Shown: positions 46,168 through 55,726, counted from the first letter of the stretch. The stretch: 64,000 bases of DNA from Saxibacter everestensis (GCF_025787225.1 NZ_CP090958.1:2466550-2530549), one strand, 5' to 3'. Translations and numbers: made by a program. The notes: generated from the sequence alone by a model not told the origin.

Positions 46168-46401
46168 CGCCGCTTACGGAGGTGGCGGAGTAGCGCCCGG
46201 GTAGTGCCGCTAGCGGTGAATTCAGACATTTCCCGCGTTTGCGACAAGCCACCACAACACTCGCAAAACAGCTGAAACGCCGAGAAAAACCGCAAAGCCG
46301 ACAAAGCAGTCCAATCGTCGCAAGTTGCGATCAAACCTAGTCAAACTACGATAAATATCGCTAGTGTGCATCCTAAGGTTCGACGTCCTTAGGAGTGGCG
46401 G
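46168..46401. other. Intergenic region upstream of the Tad operon
   Basis: These 234 bases are AT-richer than their surroundings from 46230 to 46370. They include the small palindrome CGATAAATATCG (46349-46360) and repeated GCAAAAC/GCAAGTTGC words. It probably carries the Tad operon promoter, but no clear -35/-10 pair stands out. AGGAG precedes ATG 46402. Confidence 0.4.
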
Positions 46402-47625
46402 ATGGATGCCATCGCGATCGTGGAAGACGAGGTGCGAGAGCTGGTGCGCCGGCGCGGCCTGGATCCGCGCACGGACACGTCGGAGATGAAGTCGTTAGTT
46501 GCGGCAGTTGTCGCGGACTATGACGATCGCTACCTTGCCGGCGGCCTGCCCCAGCTTCACGATCAACAGCAGGCGATCCGTCACGTCGTTGACGCCATCG
46601 CGGGACTCGGGCCGCTTCAGCAGTATCTTGACGACGACGACATCGAAGAAATCTGGCTGAACGACCCGCGCCGGATCTTCGTCTCCCGGAACGGCATTTC
46701 CGAGCTCACGCCTACCCTGTTGAGCGAGGATCAGGTGCGCGACCTGGTGGAGCGAATGTTGAAGACCACCGGACGCCGCGTCGACCTGTCCAGTCCTTTC
46801 GTTGACGCCACCTTGCCGAACGGCGCACGTCTGCACGTCGTGCTGCCGGATATCACCCGAAAACACATCGCGATCAACATTCGCAAGTTCGTTGCCCGAA
46901 CCCGCACCCTGGGTGACCTGGTCGCCGCCCGCGGGCTGACCACAAGCGCTGCGCGGTTTCTGCACGCCAGCGTGATAGCCGGACTCAACATCGTGATCTC
47001 CGGCGCGACACAGGCTGGAAAGACCACATTGCTCAACACCCTTGCTGCCTCCATCCCGGCCCGCGAGCGCGTGATCAGCTGCGAGGAAGTCTTCGAGATC
47101 GATCTGCCCAACCGTGACTGGGTGGCAATGCAGTGCCGGCAGCCATCGCTGGAGGGCACCGGAGAGATCGCGTTGCGCAAGCTGGTCAAAGAGGCGCTCC
47201 GGATGCGCCCGAATCGGATCATCGTCGGCGAGGTCCGCGAAGCAGAAAGCCTCGACCTGCTAATCGCGCTCAACTCCGGGCTTTCCGGGATGTCGACTCT
47301 GCATGCGAATTCGGCCAGGAACGCGATAAACAAGCTGTGCACTCTCCCGCTGCTGGCCGGCGAGAACATTTCCTCACGCTTCGTGGTGCCCGCAGTGGCC
47401 AGCTGCCTGGATCTGGTCGTGCACTGCCGGTTGGAAGCGGACGGGCAGCGCCGCGTGTCCGAGGTTCTCTCGGTACCCGGCGGGGTGGAGAACGACACCG
47501 TGGAGGCCGAAACCATCTTCACCTCCGTCGATGGCCGGCTGATTCGGGCCGACGGCTTTCCCACACACGCGGGCCGGTTCTCTGATGCCGGCTTCAATCT
47601 CTCCGAACTGCTGGCAACGCCATGA
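46402..47625 (+). CDS. tadA: Tad pilus secretion ATPase TadA/CpaF
   Basis: The protein has 407 residues. Walker A is GATQAGKTTLLNTLAASIP, the Asp box is ISCEEVFEIDL, Walker B is RIIVGEVREAESLDLLIALN, and the His box is GMSTLHANSARNAI. The N-terminal domain (IAGLGPLQQYLDDDDIEEIW) is typical of the CpaF group. It powers assembly of Flp-type pili. It is the first gene of a seven-gene operon with overlapping starts. The usual actinobacterial CpaE/Ssd partner is absent directly upstream. Confidence 0.95.
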   Translation: MDAIAIVEDEVRELVRRRGLDPRTDTSEMKSLVAAVVADYDDRYLAGGLPQLHDQQQAIRHVVDAIAGLGPLQQYLDDDDIEEIWLNDPRRIFVSRNGISELTPTLLSEDQVRDLVERMLKTTGRRVDLSSPFVDATLPNGARLHVVLPDITRKHIAINIRKFVARTRTLGDLVAARGLTTSAARFLHASVIAGLNIVISGATQAGKTTLLNTLAASIPARERVISCEEVFEIDLPNRDWVAMQCRQPSLEGTGEIALRKLVKEALRMRPNRIIVGEVREAESLDLLIALNSGLSGMSTLHANSARNAINKLCTLPLLAGENISSRFVVPAVASCLDLVVHCRLEADGQRRVSEVLSVPGGVENDTVEAETIFTSVDGRLIRADGFPTHAGRFSDAGFNLSELLATP

Positions 47626-48500
47626 TCAGCCACTCGACCGCGTCGGTACTCTGCGGACTACTGGGCGGAGCTGGGTTGTTCGCCATCTGGTGGTCGTGCT
47701 GGGCACCGTCACTACGTCGACAGCGTGCCGCACCCAGGTGGCGTCAATCACTGGATGACCTGTTGCGGCAAGCGGGAGTGAGCGCGCTGTCTCCCGCGGG
47801 GCTGCTTGCAATCTGCCTCGGCTTCGGCTTGCTGACCGGTCTGACCGGATTCTCGATCACCCGCTCGCCGACGATTACCGCCTGTTTCGCCATGTTCGCC
47901 CTGGCCGCTCCGCTGTTCCTGGTTCGGCATCGGGCCAGGAAACGGCGATCGTCGCTTCGGGAGCTCTGGCCGGAGGCCGTCGACCACCTGGCCAGTGGCA
48001 TCCGGGCGGGCCTGTCATTGCCGGAAGCGCTCGGCAATCTTGCCGAGCGAGGTCCCGAGGGACTGCGCGAAGACTTCGCGTTCTCCGCCACCGAATACCG
48101 GGTCACCGGAAACTTCATCCTGTCGATCGACGCACTCAAGTTCCGGATGGCGGACCCGGTCGCCGATCGAATCGTCGAAGCGTTGCGGATAACCCGGGAA
48201 GTCGGCGGAAGCGATCTGGGCCGGATGCTGAGAACACTGTCTGCGTTTCTTCGCGAGGACGCCCGGACCCGGTCCGAACTCGAGGCCAGGCAGTCCTGGA
48301 CGATCAACGGTGCCCGACTGGCAGTCGCCGCGCCGTGGATCGTCCTCGGCCTGATCTCGACCCGCCCCGAGGCCGCCGTCGCCTACAACACAAAGGGCGG
48401 CGCGCTGCTGCTCGGAATCGGAATCGTGGCGTCGTTCCTGGCCTATCGGACGATGCGGCGACTGGGACGCCTGCCGGACGAGCCCCGGGTGCTGCGATGA
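47622..48500 (+). CDS. tadB: Tad pilus platform protein TadB
   Basis: The protein has 292 residues. Two N-terminal membrane helices are followed by the type II secretion F domain (DHLASGIRAGLSLPEALGNL, then EALRITREVGGSDLGRMLRT) and two C-terminal helices. It starts four bases inside tadA. With TadC it forms the inner-membrane platform turned by TadA. Confidence 0.93.
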   Translation: MISHSTASVLCGLLGGAGLFAIWWSCWAPSLRRQRAAPRWRQSLDDLLRQAGVSALSPAGLLAICLGFGLLTGLTGFSITRSPTITACFAMFALAAPLFLVRHRARKRRSSLRELWPEAVDHLASGIRAGLSLPEALGNLAERGPEGLREDFAFSATEYRVTGNFILSIDALKFRMADPVADRIVEALRITREVGGSDLGRMLRTLSAFLREDARTRSELEARQSWTINGARLAVAAPWIVLGLISTRPEAAVAYNTKGGALLLGIGIVASFLAYRTMRRLGRLPDEPRVLR

Positions 48501-49444
48501 ACTGGCTCACTCCATTCAGCCCGGTCGTCGTCATTGGCGGCGGAACTCTGCTGGGGCTCAGCGTGGCATGGACGATCTTCCGGCTGCCGGTATTCCATCG
48601 CCCAACGCTTGACGATCGGCTCGGGCCCTATCTTCGGGACCAGCCGCGTGCCTCACGCCTGCTCAACCGGCCGGCACCCAACCTCAGGCACGGACTGGCA
48701 CAGCTCGTCGCACCTTGGCCACAGGCTGCAGGGCGTTGGCTGGAGCGCCACCTGGGCGCAACGAACAGCGTCAGACGGAGGGTTGAACGGCTGGGATCCG
48801 GCCTGACCACGGAGCATTTCCGCGCACAACAGGTGCTCTGGGCGGCCGCCGGTCTGCTTGCGGCGATCGCACTGGCGGTCGCCGTCTCGGCCGCTCGTGG
48901 CTTTTCGCCGTTCCTGCTGATGGGACTCGCCCTGCTCGGCGTCTTCGGCGGCATCGCCGGCCGGGACCACCTGCTGACCCGTCAGGTGGAACATCGCGAA
49001 TCGCTGATGCTCGCGGAGTTTCCGATGATCGCCGAACTGCTCGCGCTGTCGATCACAGCGGGCGAGGGACCTGTCAGCGCCCTGGAACGGGTGAGCAGGA
49101 CCTGCCGCGGCGAACTGTCGCGGGAGTTGCAAAAAACACTCGCCGACGCGCGCAGCGGAACCCCGCTGGTCGAGGCGCTCGACGGATTCGGCAGGCGGGC
49201 CGAGGTGCAGAGCATTTCCCGGTTCGTGGACGGGATAGCCGTTGCAATCGAGCGCGGAACTCCTCTCGCTGAAGTGCTCCGGTCCCAGGCCTCTGACGTG
49301 CGGGAGGCCGGACGACGTCGGCTATTGGAGGCAGGCGGAAAGAAAGAGATCGCCATGCTGGTTCCGGTCGTGCTGTTCGTGCTACCGATCACCGTGGTAT
49401 TCGCGATCTTCCCCTCGATGGCGGTGCTCAACCTGCAGCCATGA
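48497..49444 (+). CDS. tadC: Tad pilus platform protein TadC
   Basis: The protein has 315 residues with a second T2SF domain (EFPMIAELLALSITAGEGPV, then VEALDGFGRRAEVQSISRFV) and a C-terminal helix ending FVLPITVVFAIFPSMAVLNL. ATG 48497 overlaps tadB by four bases; the frame open further upstream is not needed. Confidence 0.93.
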   Translation: MNWLTPFSPVVVIGGGTLLGLSVAWTIFRLPVFHRPTLDDRLGPYLRDQPRASRLLNRPAPNLRHGLAQLVAPWPQAAGRWLERHLGATNSVRRRVERLGSGLTTEHFRAQQVLWAAAGLLAAIALAVAVSAARGFSPFLLMGLALLGVFGGIAGRDHLLTRQVEHRESLMLAEFPMIAELLALSITAGEGPVSALERVSRTCRGELSRELQKTLADARSGTPLVEALDGFGRRAEVQSISRFVDGIAVAIERGTPLAEVLRSQASDVREAGRRRLLEAGGKKEIAMLVPVVLFVLPITVVFAIFPSMAVLNLQP

Positions 49445-49518
49445 CCTAAGAACACAGCACCGCGTAAGTCGCGGGCAGCAAACCATAATCCACAATCCAC
49501 AAAGCAAAGGGACGCACT

Positions 49519-49728
49519 ATGAAACGCCTACCGGATTCACTGCAATTGCTGTTCTGCCAAACACTGTTTCGCAACGAAGGTCGGGATCGCGGAGACGTAC
49601 CCGGCTGGGTTTTGATCACGATGATGACGGCCGGACTGGTGATAGCTTTATGGGCCCTTGCCGGCGAGGCGCTGAGCACCATGTTCACCGATGCGATGCG
49701 CAGCGTCACGAAGGCAGGCAATGGCTAG
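49519..49728 (+). CDS. Small Flp pilin-like / DUF4244-type peptide
   Basis: The protein has 69 residues. A charged N-terminal part is followed by one hydrophobic helix, GDVPGWVLITMMTAGLVIAL, and an amphipathic end. The size, the single helix after a charged leader and the position between tadC and tadE match the pilin-like subunit of actinobacterial Tad loci. A strong ribosome site (AAAGGGACG) precedes ATG 49519. The prepilin peptidase that would cut it is not in the window. Confidence 0.8.
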   Translation: MKRLPDSLQLLFCQTLFRNEGRDRGDVPGWVLITMMTAGLVIALWALAGEALSTMFTDAMRSVTKAGNG

Positions 49729-50101
49729 ACGCGCCGACACCGGATCGGCGGTGGCCGATTTCGCCCTTATCTCAGGCCTGCTCGTTCTGGTGTTCCTCGG
49801 CGTCATTCAGCTCGCCCTGATTCTGCACGTTCGCAACACGGTGATCGACTGCGCAGCCGAAGGCGCCCGCTTTGCCGCGCTCGGCGATCAGTCAGCAACA
49901 GACGGAGCGACTCGGACGAAGGAACTGATCAGCAGTTCGCTGTCGCCGAAGTACGCGCGCGACGTTCGGGCGCGCGAAATCACCGTTGACGGAGTACGGC
50001 TGATTGAGGTGTCTGTCTCGGCACCGTTCCCGGCCGTGGGCCTGCTGGGTCCTGGCGGTGCTTTGCAACTCAGCGGACATTCGATAGCAGAACTGCCATG
50101 A
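49721..50101 (+). CDS. TadE-like pseudopilin
   Basis: The protein has 126 residues. The TadE signature is at the N-terminus: GSAVADFALISGLLVLVFLG, with an acidic residue five places after Gly and a single membrane helix. Then NTVIDCAAEGARFAALGD, which is typical of the family. ATG 49721 overlaps the previous gene by eight bases. Confidence 0.9.
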   Translation: MARRADTGSAVADFALISGLLVLVFLGVIQLALILHVRNTVIDCAAEGARFAALGDQSATDGATRTKELISSSLSPKYARDVRAREITVDGVRLIEVSVSAPFPAVGLLGPGGALQLSGHSIAELP

Positions 50102-50523
50102 GACCGGCTACCGAGGACGCTGGAAGCGCGCTGATCGAATTCAGCGCGGCCGGCCTGATCTTGCTGGTGCCATTGATCTACCTGATCGTCGCCCTTGGCC
50201 AACTTCAGGGCGCCTCCTTCGCGGTGAGTTCGGCGGCATCAGGTGCAGCAAGGCTCCTTGCACGGTCGCCGAATTCCGCCGAATCCCACCGGGCCGCGGA
50301 GGAACTGGTCGACCTCGCGCTGCGAGACTATGGCCTCGACCAGGCTCCCCGCACAATCCGGGTGTCCTGCTCACCGGCTTGTGACAGCAATGATGCCCTG
50401 GTCACGGTCTCGGTGACCGCGGAGGTCGCGCTGCCTGGCGTGCCCGCGGCGCTGGACCAGCAGCTGCCGGCACGGGTTGAAATCCGGGACTCGCACACGG
50501 ATGCGGTGTCCCGCTATGGCTAA
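50098..50523 (+). CDS. TadE/TadF-like pseudopilin
   Basis: The protein has 141 residues. The N-terminus EDAGSALIEFSAAGLILLVP shows the Glu after Gly-Ser-Ala-Leu-Ile typical of TadE/F, then a membrane helix. The outer part contains two cysteines (VSCSPACDS). It overlaps the previous gene by four bases and the next by eight. Confidence 0.88.
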   Translation: MRPATEDAGSALIEFSAAGLILLVPLIYLIVALGQLQGASFAVSSAASGAARLLARSPNSAESHRAAEELVDLALRDYGLDQAPRTIRVSCSPACDSNDALVTVSVTAEVALPGVPAALDQQLPARVEIRDSHTDAVSRYG

Positions 50524-50956
50524 TCGTTGCCGGGGTGCGGATGACGGACAGATTCTGCCGCTCGCGATTGGGTTCTGCGCCATCGGACTGAGCATCATCT
50601 TCGTGGTCATCGCCATCTCCAGCGTCTATCTCGAACGGAAGCGGCTGCAGTCGGTAGCTGATTCCGCCGTTCTTGCCGCTGCGGATTCATTCGTTCCGGA
50701 ACTAGGGCCCGAGCCATCGATCCGGCTGACCGACGACAGCGTCAGACACGGCGCCCGCCGCTATCTCGAGCGCACCGACGCCGAGACACGGTTTGAAGCT
50801 CTCCGCCTGGTTAGGCCCACCGGAAGCACTGACGGAGTGTCCGCGGAGGTAAGCCTGCGGGCGCGAGCGCGACCGGCGATACTGTCCGTGTTCGTTCCCG
50901 ACGGCATCCAGATCTCGGTGACCTCCCGTGCCCGCGGCAGCCTGCGAGACGGCTAG
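50516..50956 (+). CDS. TadG-like putative Flp pilus assembly protein
   Basis: The protein has 146 residues. The N-terminus DDGQILPLAIGFCAIGLSII matches the short TadG-like (DUF4134/PF13400-style) start, followed by YLERKRLQSVADSAVLAAAD, common to pilus minor proteins. ATG 50516 overlaps the previous stop by eight bases. It is the last gene of the Tad operon. Confidence 0.85.
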   Translation: MANRCRGADDGQILPLAIGFCAIGLSIIFVVIAISSVYLERKRLQSVADSAVLAAADSFVPELGPEPSIRLTDDSVRHGARRYLERTDAETRFEALRLVRPTGSTDGVSAEVSLRARARPAILSVFVPDGIQISVTSRARGSLRDG

Positions 50957-50973
50957 TATCCCCGGCCGTCAGC

Positions 50974-51030
50974 GGTTCGAACCTGACGTCAGGGTTCGAA
51001 CATGCCGTCAGGGTTCGAACCTGACGTCAC
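50974..51030 (+). repeat. Three tandem 19-bp repeats before the FHA-FtsK gene
   Basis: GGTTCGAACCTGACGTCAG repeats exactly end to end at 50974, 50993 and 51012. The middle copy has AT and C changes (AACATGCCGTCAG) and the last base of the third copy is C. Each unit joins two palindromes, GGTTCGAACC and CTGACGTCAG. The array lies about 100 bp before the GTG start of the next gene and looks like a multi-site operator. Confidence 0.7.
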
Positions 51031-51131
51031 AACGCGGCGCCAGCGCAGATTTTCCACAGTTTGTCGGTTCCTGCCGGTATTCGATTGTGCCGGCCTAGGC
51101 TCGTGATCACGACAAGCGCCGGAGATCAGGA

Positions 51132-54100
51132 GTGCAGCAGGTGCGCTGGATACGTATCAGCGTTAGTGACCGGACGACGAGCCAGAGCCGGCACGATCTC
51201 GCCATATCGGCCGAGCCGCAAGAAACTGCCGGCGTTGTTCTGGAACGGATTCGGTCCTTTCTTCAACTACCTCAAGACACGGTGTTCTTCTGCTCCGCCG
51301 ATGCAACGAAAGCGGGCGCGGCGATCAACGAGACCACCGGTTGGTGTTCGCTGATCAGCGCAGGTGTTATTGCCGATGGCGACACCATCACTGCGGAAGC
51401 CCGATCGACTGGGTCCGGGGCGGTAGCAGGCGTCGGCCGAACACGGCTCGGGGCCACTTTGGCGGGCCCGGCCTCACCCAACGACCTGGCTGTTGCCCAG
51501 CGAATAGAACTCGCGGTGACCGGCGGGCCCAACGCCGGTGCCCGTTTTCCCTTGGCCGGGGGTCGTTTGACCATCGGACGTGCCACCAGCAACGACATCG
51601 TGCTCGACGACGGCACCGTCTCTCGATGCCATGCCGTCGTCGAGCAAACCCCCACCCGTTTGTTCATCGCCACGGCGCGGCGGGACGTGCCGTTGTTGGT
51701 CGATGGCTGTCCCTTGCGGTTCGGCGCCAGGCAGGTCCTGTCACTGGGCTCCACCCTGCGGATTGGCACCTCGCTGCTCAGCCCTCGGCTGGCCTCGCCC
51801 CCGAACCACGGTGGCTCAGCATCGATTTCAGTGCCGCCCATGCCGCCCATGCCGCAGGATGCCCTGCCGTTGCCCGAGGAGACACTGCCCGAGAACCACA
51901 TGCCGCAGGAGGCACCGCCCGATAGCCACATAGCCGAGGTTGCCCGGCCGCCAGATGGCGAATCCACACCGCCGTCCCTTTCGGCCCCGGAACCACCGGA
52001 TCAGCCGCGCCCCCGAAGCCTGACGCTTGCGACCCTCATCGCTCCGCTAGTCGTCGCGGCTGTTCTGGTGGCGGCTACCGGGTCATGGCTCTTCCTGCTG
52101 ATGTGCGCGGTTTCGCCCATTCTCGCCCTCGCTGGCTTTCTGTCCGATCGACGGTCAGGAAAGCGGCGCGGCAAGGCACACGAACGGCGCTACCGAGAGG
52201 AGTGTCAGGCCTTCAGCCGATACCTGGTGCAGGTCCTCCGGCACGAACGATCCGACCTGGAGTCCCGGTTCCCTGACCTGGCCACCCTTTGCGCGGGCCT
52301 GGCCGCCGGTGCTGTTCCCACTCAGAATTGCGGCTTGACGGCGCCGGAGCCGCAATTCCGTTTGGGTTTGGCGACAGTTCCGTCCCGGGTCGAGATCGAC
52401 GGCGCAGTGCCCGATTTTCCCGGGTCGCCACCCCAGGATACGAAGCCAGATTCCGGCAAGTACCGGCCCGGGGGCACTCGATGGCGTCCTGCGATTTGCT
52501 CGGCGCCGGTCGGCGTCACGCTCCGCTCGACGCTGCTTATCGTCGCCGATAACCAGACCCGCGTCGGATTGGCCAGTTCCCTGATCGTCCAACTCAGCGC
52601 GGTCGGCGCGTGGCTCGTGATCGCCGCACCGGATCCGGGCAACTGGGAGTGGGCGAGATGGCTGCCCCGTTGTGCGCGGGAAGATTCGGTCGGTGCGGCC
52701 GTGGCCGTGGCTCGTACGCTGGATGATCCTGGCCGTCGTGTCGTTATGTTTATCGAAAGTGAAGGCGAGAGTCAGGGCGTACTGTCCGCTGCATCGGCAT
52801 GGCAGGAAGAACATCCGGAGCGGCGGCACATCGTGGTGCTGGCGCCCAGACAGCCGGAGCCGATCCTGTCTGCCGACCGCCTGACCTACCGGAGCAATGG
52901 CGGGGCGGAACTCGAGTACCGCAGCGTGCCTAACCAGCAGGGCATGTCCGACCGGCAGAACCGAGCGGTTGTCGGCCTGAACAGCGCCCTCTCGTGCCTC
53001 CGGGATGTCAGCGGCATCAGCCTCGACCTGCTACGATCAGATGTCGCGGAAACGGCTGCCCGGTCGCTGGGCCGAACCGGCGCTGGCGCCGATCACGCTG
53101 GCGATGACCGGACGGGATCGGCGTCGCTGTCCACGCTGCTCCGCTGTGATCGGCTCAGTCTGACCCGGCGTTGGAACACAACGCCGTATTCCACCCGGGT
53201 GCCACTCGGTCTGGGTGAGACGGGACCCGTCTGCATCGATCTGGCCAGGGATGGTCCGCATGCAGTCATCGCGGGCACGACAGGCTCGGGCAAGTCGGAG
53301 TTCCTGCAAAGCCTAATCTTCGCCCTGGCCGCCGTGAACCGTCCCGACGAACTCCAATTCGTGCTTATCGACTATAAGGGTGGCTCAGCCTTCAGCGAGT
53401 GCAGTCGGCTTCCGCACGCTGTCGGCACAGTCACGGACTTGGATCCGCAGCTGGCCGGGCGGGCGCTACGCTCGCTGCGGGCCGAGCTGAAACGGCGTGA
53501 ACGGCTGTTCGCCGAGTTCGGTGCTGCCGACCTTGACGGTTACCGAAGGCTAAGGCAGCCCGATAGCCCGCGGGTTGCCCGGCTGGTTGTGGTGATCGAC
53601 GAGTTCAGGGTGCTGGCCGATGAATTGCCCGATTTGATCTCCGGGCTGGTCCGGCTGGCTGCCGTGGGCCGGTCGCTCGGCGTACATCTTATTGTGGCGA
53701 CCCAGCGTCCTGCTGGGGCGGTCAACGCCGATATGAAAGCCAACATGAATCTTCGGATTGCCCTTCGGGTTCGGGATGCAGCCGACTCGGCCGACCTGCT
53801 TGACGCACCCGATGCCGCCCGGATTCGGGTTGACCAGCCTGGCCGTGGCTTCATCCGGAGTGGAAATGGTCCGCTGATCGAGTTCCATGCTGCCCGAGCC
53901 TTTGGCGCAGACGACGCTGCTGTCCCCGACGATTCACCATCCGTCCGGCTGATGTCGACGGCCGATTTCGGGCTGGGCTGGGCTGCGTTTCTGAAACGCG
54001 CCGCAGCCACGTCTGCCCAGGCTCCGGTGGATCCGACTGATTTTGCCGGGGCAGCGGAAGAAATCCCGCGGCAGGCCGGTCCCTGGCTCGCGCCGCTGCC

Positions 54101-55637
54101 CGCTCGGGTTTCCACTGACGATCTGCCCGCCGATGCTCAGGATGGCAGATCGAACGGGCTTGCTATCGGATTGGCCGACTGCCCGGAGCTGGCAGCGCAG
54201 CCGCCCCTGCACTGGGATCTGCCACACGACGGACACCTGATCGTTGCCGGAACCTCACGTACCGGCCGCACGTCCTGCGTCCGCACGGTGCTCTCCCGGC
54301 TCGGCCGGCCGAACGCACCTGAAACCCACGTCTACATTCTCGACGCCACGCACGACCTCCGGGCGGCGGAGGCGCTGCCCTTCGTCGGCGCAATCGTCAC
54401 TCTGGACGATGACACCAGGCTGGCCAGGTTGCTCCAGCGACTCTCGGAGGAGGTCAGCGACCGACGACGGCTATTCAACGCGCACCAAGTCACCACGATT
54501 GACGAGTTCCAGCGGGCGGCTGATGCCTCGCTGCCATATCTTCTGCTCATCATCGATGGATGGGAAGCCTTGTCGGCGAAACTTGAGCAGCTGGACGGCG
54601 GGCGGCCGGTCGACGTGCTGATTCACCTGGTCCGGGACGGCATTGCGGCCGGCGTCCGCGTGCTGGTCACCGGAGGACGATCGCTGCTCACCTCTCGCCT
54701 GGCCTCGCTGATCCCTGCCCGGCTGCTGCTCCGGCTGGCTGACCGGGCTGATCTGTTGCTGATGGGCGTCCCCTCCGCGCACATTCCGGCAGCAATGCCA
54801 CCGGGCCGAGCTTTGCTGCTTGGCCCACTGGGAGGTTTCGACCTGGCCGATCCGCTGGAAGTGCAGTTGGCCATCGACGACGGGGCCTATTCGGCGGCGC
54901 CACCTAGGTCCGCGAAGCCGGGGATGCGGCAACCGTTCAGGGTTCGGCCGCTCCCGGACCGGATCCTGCTACGAGCCCTGCTGCCGGCTACGCCGGCGGA
55001 GGAAGCGTCATCCGGAATCGACCCCACGCCGATCGTCCTCGGTGTTGGCGGGGACGATCTGGCGTGCGCTCGCTGGGATCCGGGCCGCAGGCCGGGCACT
55101 CTGCTGATCGCGGGGCCCCGCGGCTCGGGAAGATCGAATGCGCTGGCGGTGATCGCCGAACAGGCCGTGGCCCAGCGGCGGACGATACTGTGTCTGGCTT
55201 ATGCCGAAGGAGCGCTGCAGGAGTTCGCCGAGACGGCCGGTCTGAGCCTCGGCGATGGTCCTGTCGTAGCAGCGGCCCAGGCAATTGCCACTGCCGCGCC
55301 GGGCACCCTGTATCTGGTGGACGACCTGGAGACCGTGCCGCGGGAGATCGAGACCGCGCTGCTCGATCGCCTGGTCACAGGGAGCACATCGTTGAAACCC
55401 GCGCGGGATTGCATCGTATGCGCGGGCGTGAGCTCACTTCTCGGCGGCGGCTATAGCGGGCTCGTGCCCGCCATGCGCGCAGGACGAAGTGGGATCCTGC
55501 TGAACCCGTCCGGCTATGCCGACGGCGAGGTGCTGGGGCTCAGAGTCGGGACGCCGGGCGCGCAGCTTCCCGGCCGCGGCCTGCTGGCGCTCGGCCGGAC
55601 TCCGCAGCCAATCCAGTTAGCGCTGTGGGAGCCCTGA
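51132..55637 (+). CDS. FHA-FtsK/SpoIIIE protein of the EccC/EssC type (orphan T7SS ATPase)
   Basis: The protein has 1,501 residues. There is a ubiquitin-like start (1-80), an FHA domain (about 120-200, LTIGRATSNDIVLDDGTVSR from residue 146), a Pro-rich linker, two membrane helices (about 299-337), then three FtsK-type ATPase modules. Module 1 is intact: GTTGSGKSE at 715 and LVVVIDEFRVLADE. Modules 2 (GTSRTGRTS at 1040) and 3 (GPRGSGRSN at 1328) have Arg in place of the Walker Lys, and Walker B reads IIDGWE and LVDDLE. This is the EccC/EssC pattern of type VII secretion. GTG 51132 follows GGAG by seven bases. No WXG100, EccB/D/E or YukD gene is near. Confidence 0.9.
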   Translation: MQQVRWIRISVSDRTTSQSRHDLAISAEPQETAGVVLERIRSFLQLPQDTVFFCSADATKAGAAINETTGWCSLISAGVIADGDTITAEARSTGSGAVAGVGRTRLGATLAGPASPNDLAVAQRIELAVTGGPNAGARFPLAGGRLTIGRATSNDIVLDDGTVSRCHAVVEQTPTRLFIATARRDVPLLVDGCPLRFGARQVLSLGSTLRIGTSLLSPRLASPPNHGGSASISVPPMPPMPQDALPLPEETLPENHMPQEAPPDSHIAEVARPPDGESTPPSLSAPEPPDQPRPRSLTLATLIAPLVVAAVLVAATGSWLFLLMCAVSPILALAGFLSDRRSGKRRGKAHERRYREECQAFSRYLVQVLRHERSDLESRFPDLATLCAGLAAGAVPTQNCGLTAPEPQFRLGLATVPSRVEIDGAVPDFPGSPPQDTKPDSGKYRPGGTRWRPAICSAPVGVTLRSTLLIVADNQTRVGLASSLIVQLSAVGAWLVIAAPDPGNWEWARWLPRCAREDSVGAAVAVARTLDDPGRRVVMFIESEGESQGVLSAASAWQEEHPERRHIVVLAPRQPEPILSADRLTYRSNGGAELEYRSVPNQQGMSDRQNRAVVGLNSALSCLRDVSGISLDLLRSDVAETAARSLGRTGAGADHAGDDRTGSASLSTLLRCDRLSLTRRWNTTPYSTRVPLGLGETGPVCIDLARDGPHAVIAGTTGSGKSEFLQSLIFALAAVNRPDELQFVLIDYKGGSAFSECSRLPHAVGTVTDLDPQLAGRALRSLRAELKRRERLFAEFGAADLDGYRRLRQPDSPRVARLVVVIDEFRVLADELPDLISGLVRLAAVGRSLGVHLIVATQRPAGAVNADMKANMNLRIALRVRDAADSADLLDAPDAARIRVDQPGRGFIRSGNGPLIEFHAARAFGADDAAVPDDSPSVRLMSTADFGLGWAAFLKRAAATSAQAPVDPTDFAGAAEEIPRQAGPWLAPLPARVSTDDLPADAQDGRSNGLAIGLADCPELAAQPPLHWDLPHDGHLIVAGTSRTGRTSCVRTVLSRLGRPNAPETHVYILDATHDLRAAEALPFVGAIVTLDDDTRLARLLQRLSEEVSDRRRLFNAHQVTTIDEFQRAADASLPYLLLIIDGWEALSAKLEQLDGGRPVDVLIHLVRDGIAAGVRVLVTGGRSLLTSRLASLIPARLLLRLADRADLLLMGVPSAHIPAAMPPGRALLLGPLGGFDLADPLEVQLAIDDGAYSAAPPRSAKPGMRQPFRVRPLPDRILLRALLPATPAEEASSGIDPTPIVLGVGGDDLACARWDPGRRPGTLLIAGPRGSGRSNALAVIAEQAVAQRRTILCLAYAEGALQEFAETAGLSLGDGPVVAAAQAIATAAPGTLYLVDDLETVPREIETALLDRLVTGSTSLKPARDCIVCAGVSSLLGGGYSGLVPAMRAGRSGILLNPSGYADGEVLGLRVGTPGAQLPGRGLLALGRTPQPIQLALWEP

Positions 55638-55726
55638 GGTGGCCATCGCAGCATTGGCCAAGTGATGGCTCGGAGCTTGCCGGAAGCGAGCCAGCAGCCA
55701 CGAGGCAACCGCAGCAGCCTGCCTAG

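Noticed and set aside
50974-51030. CRISPR array or LexA (SOS) box
   Set aside because: The units are directly adjacent without spacers. The TCGAAC..GTTCGA halves are 11 bp apart rather than the 4 bp of the actinobacterial SOS box.
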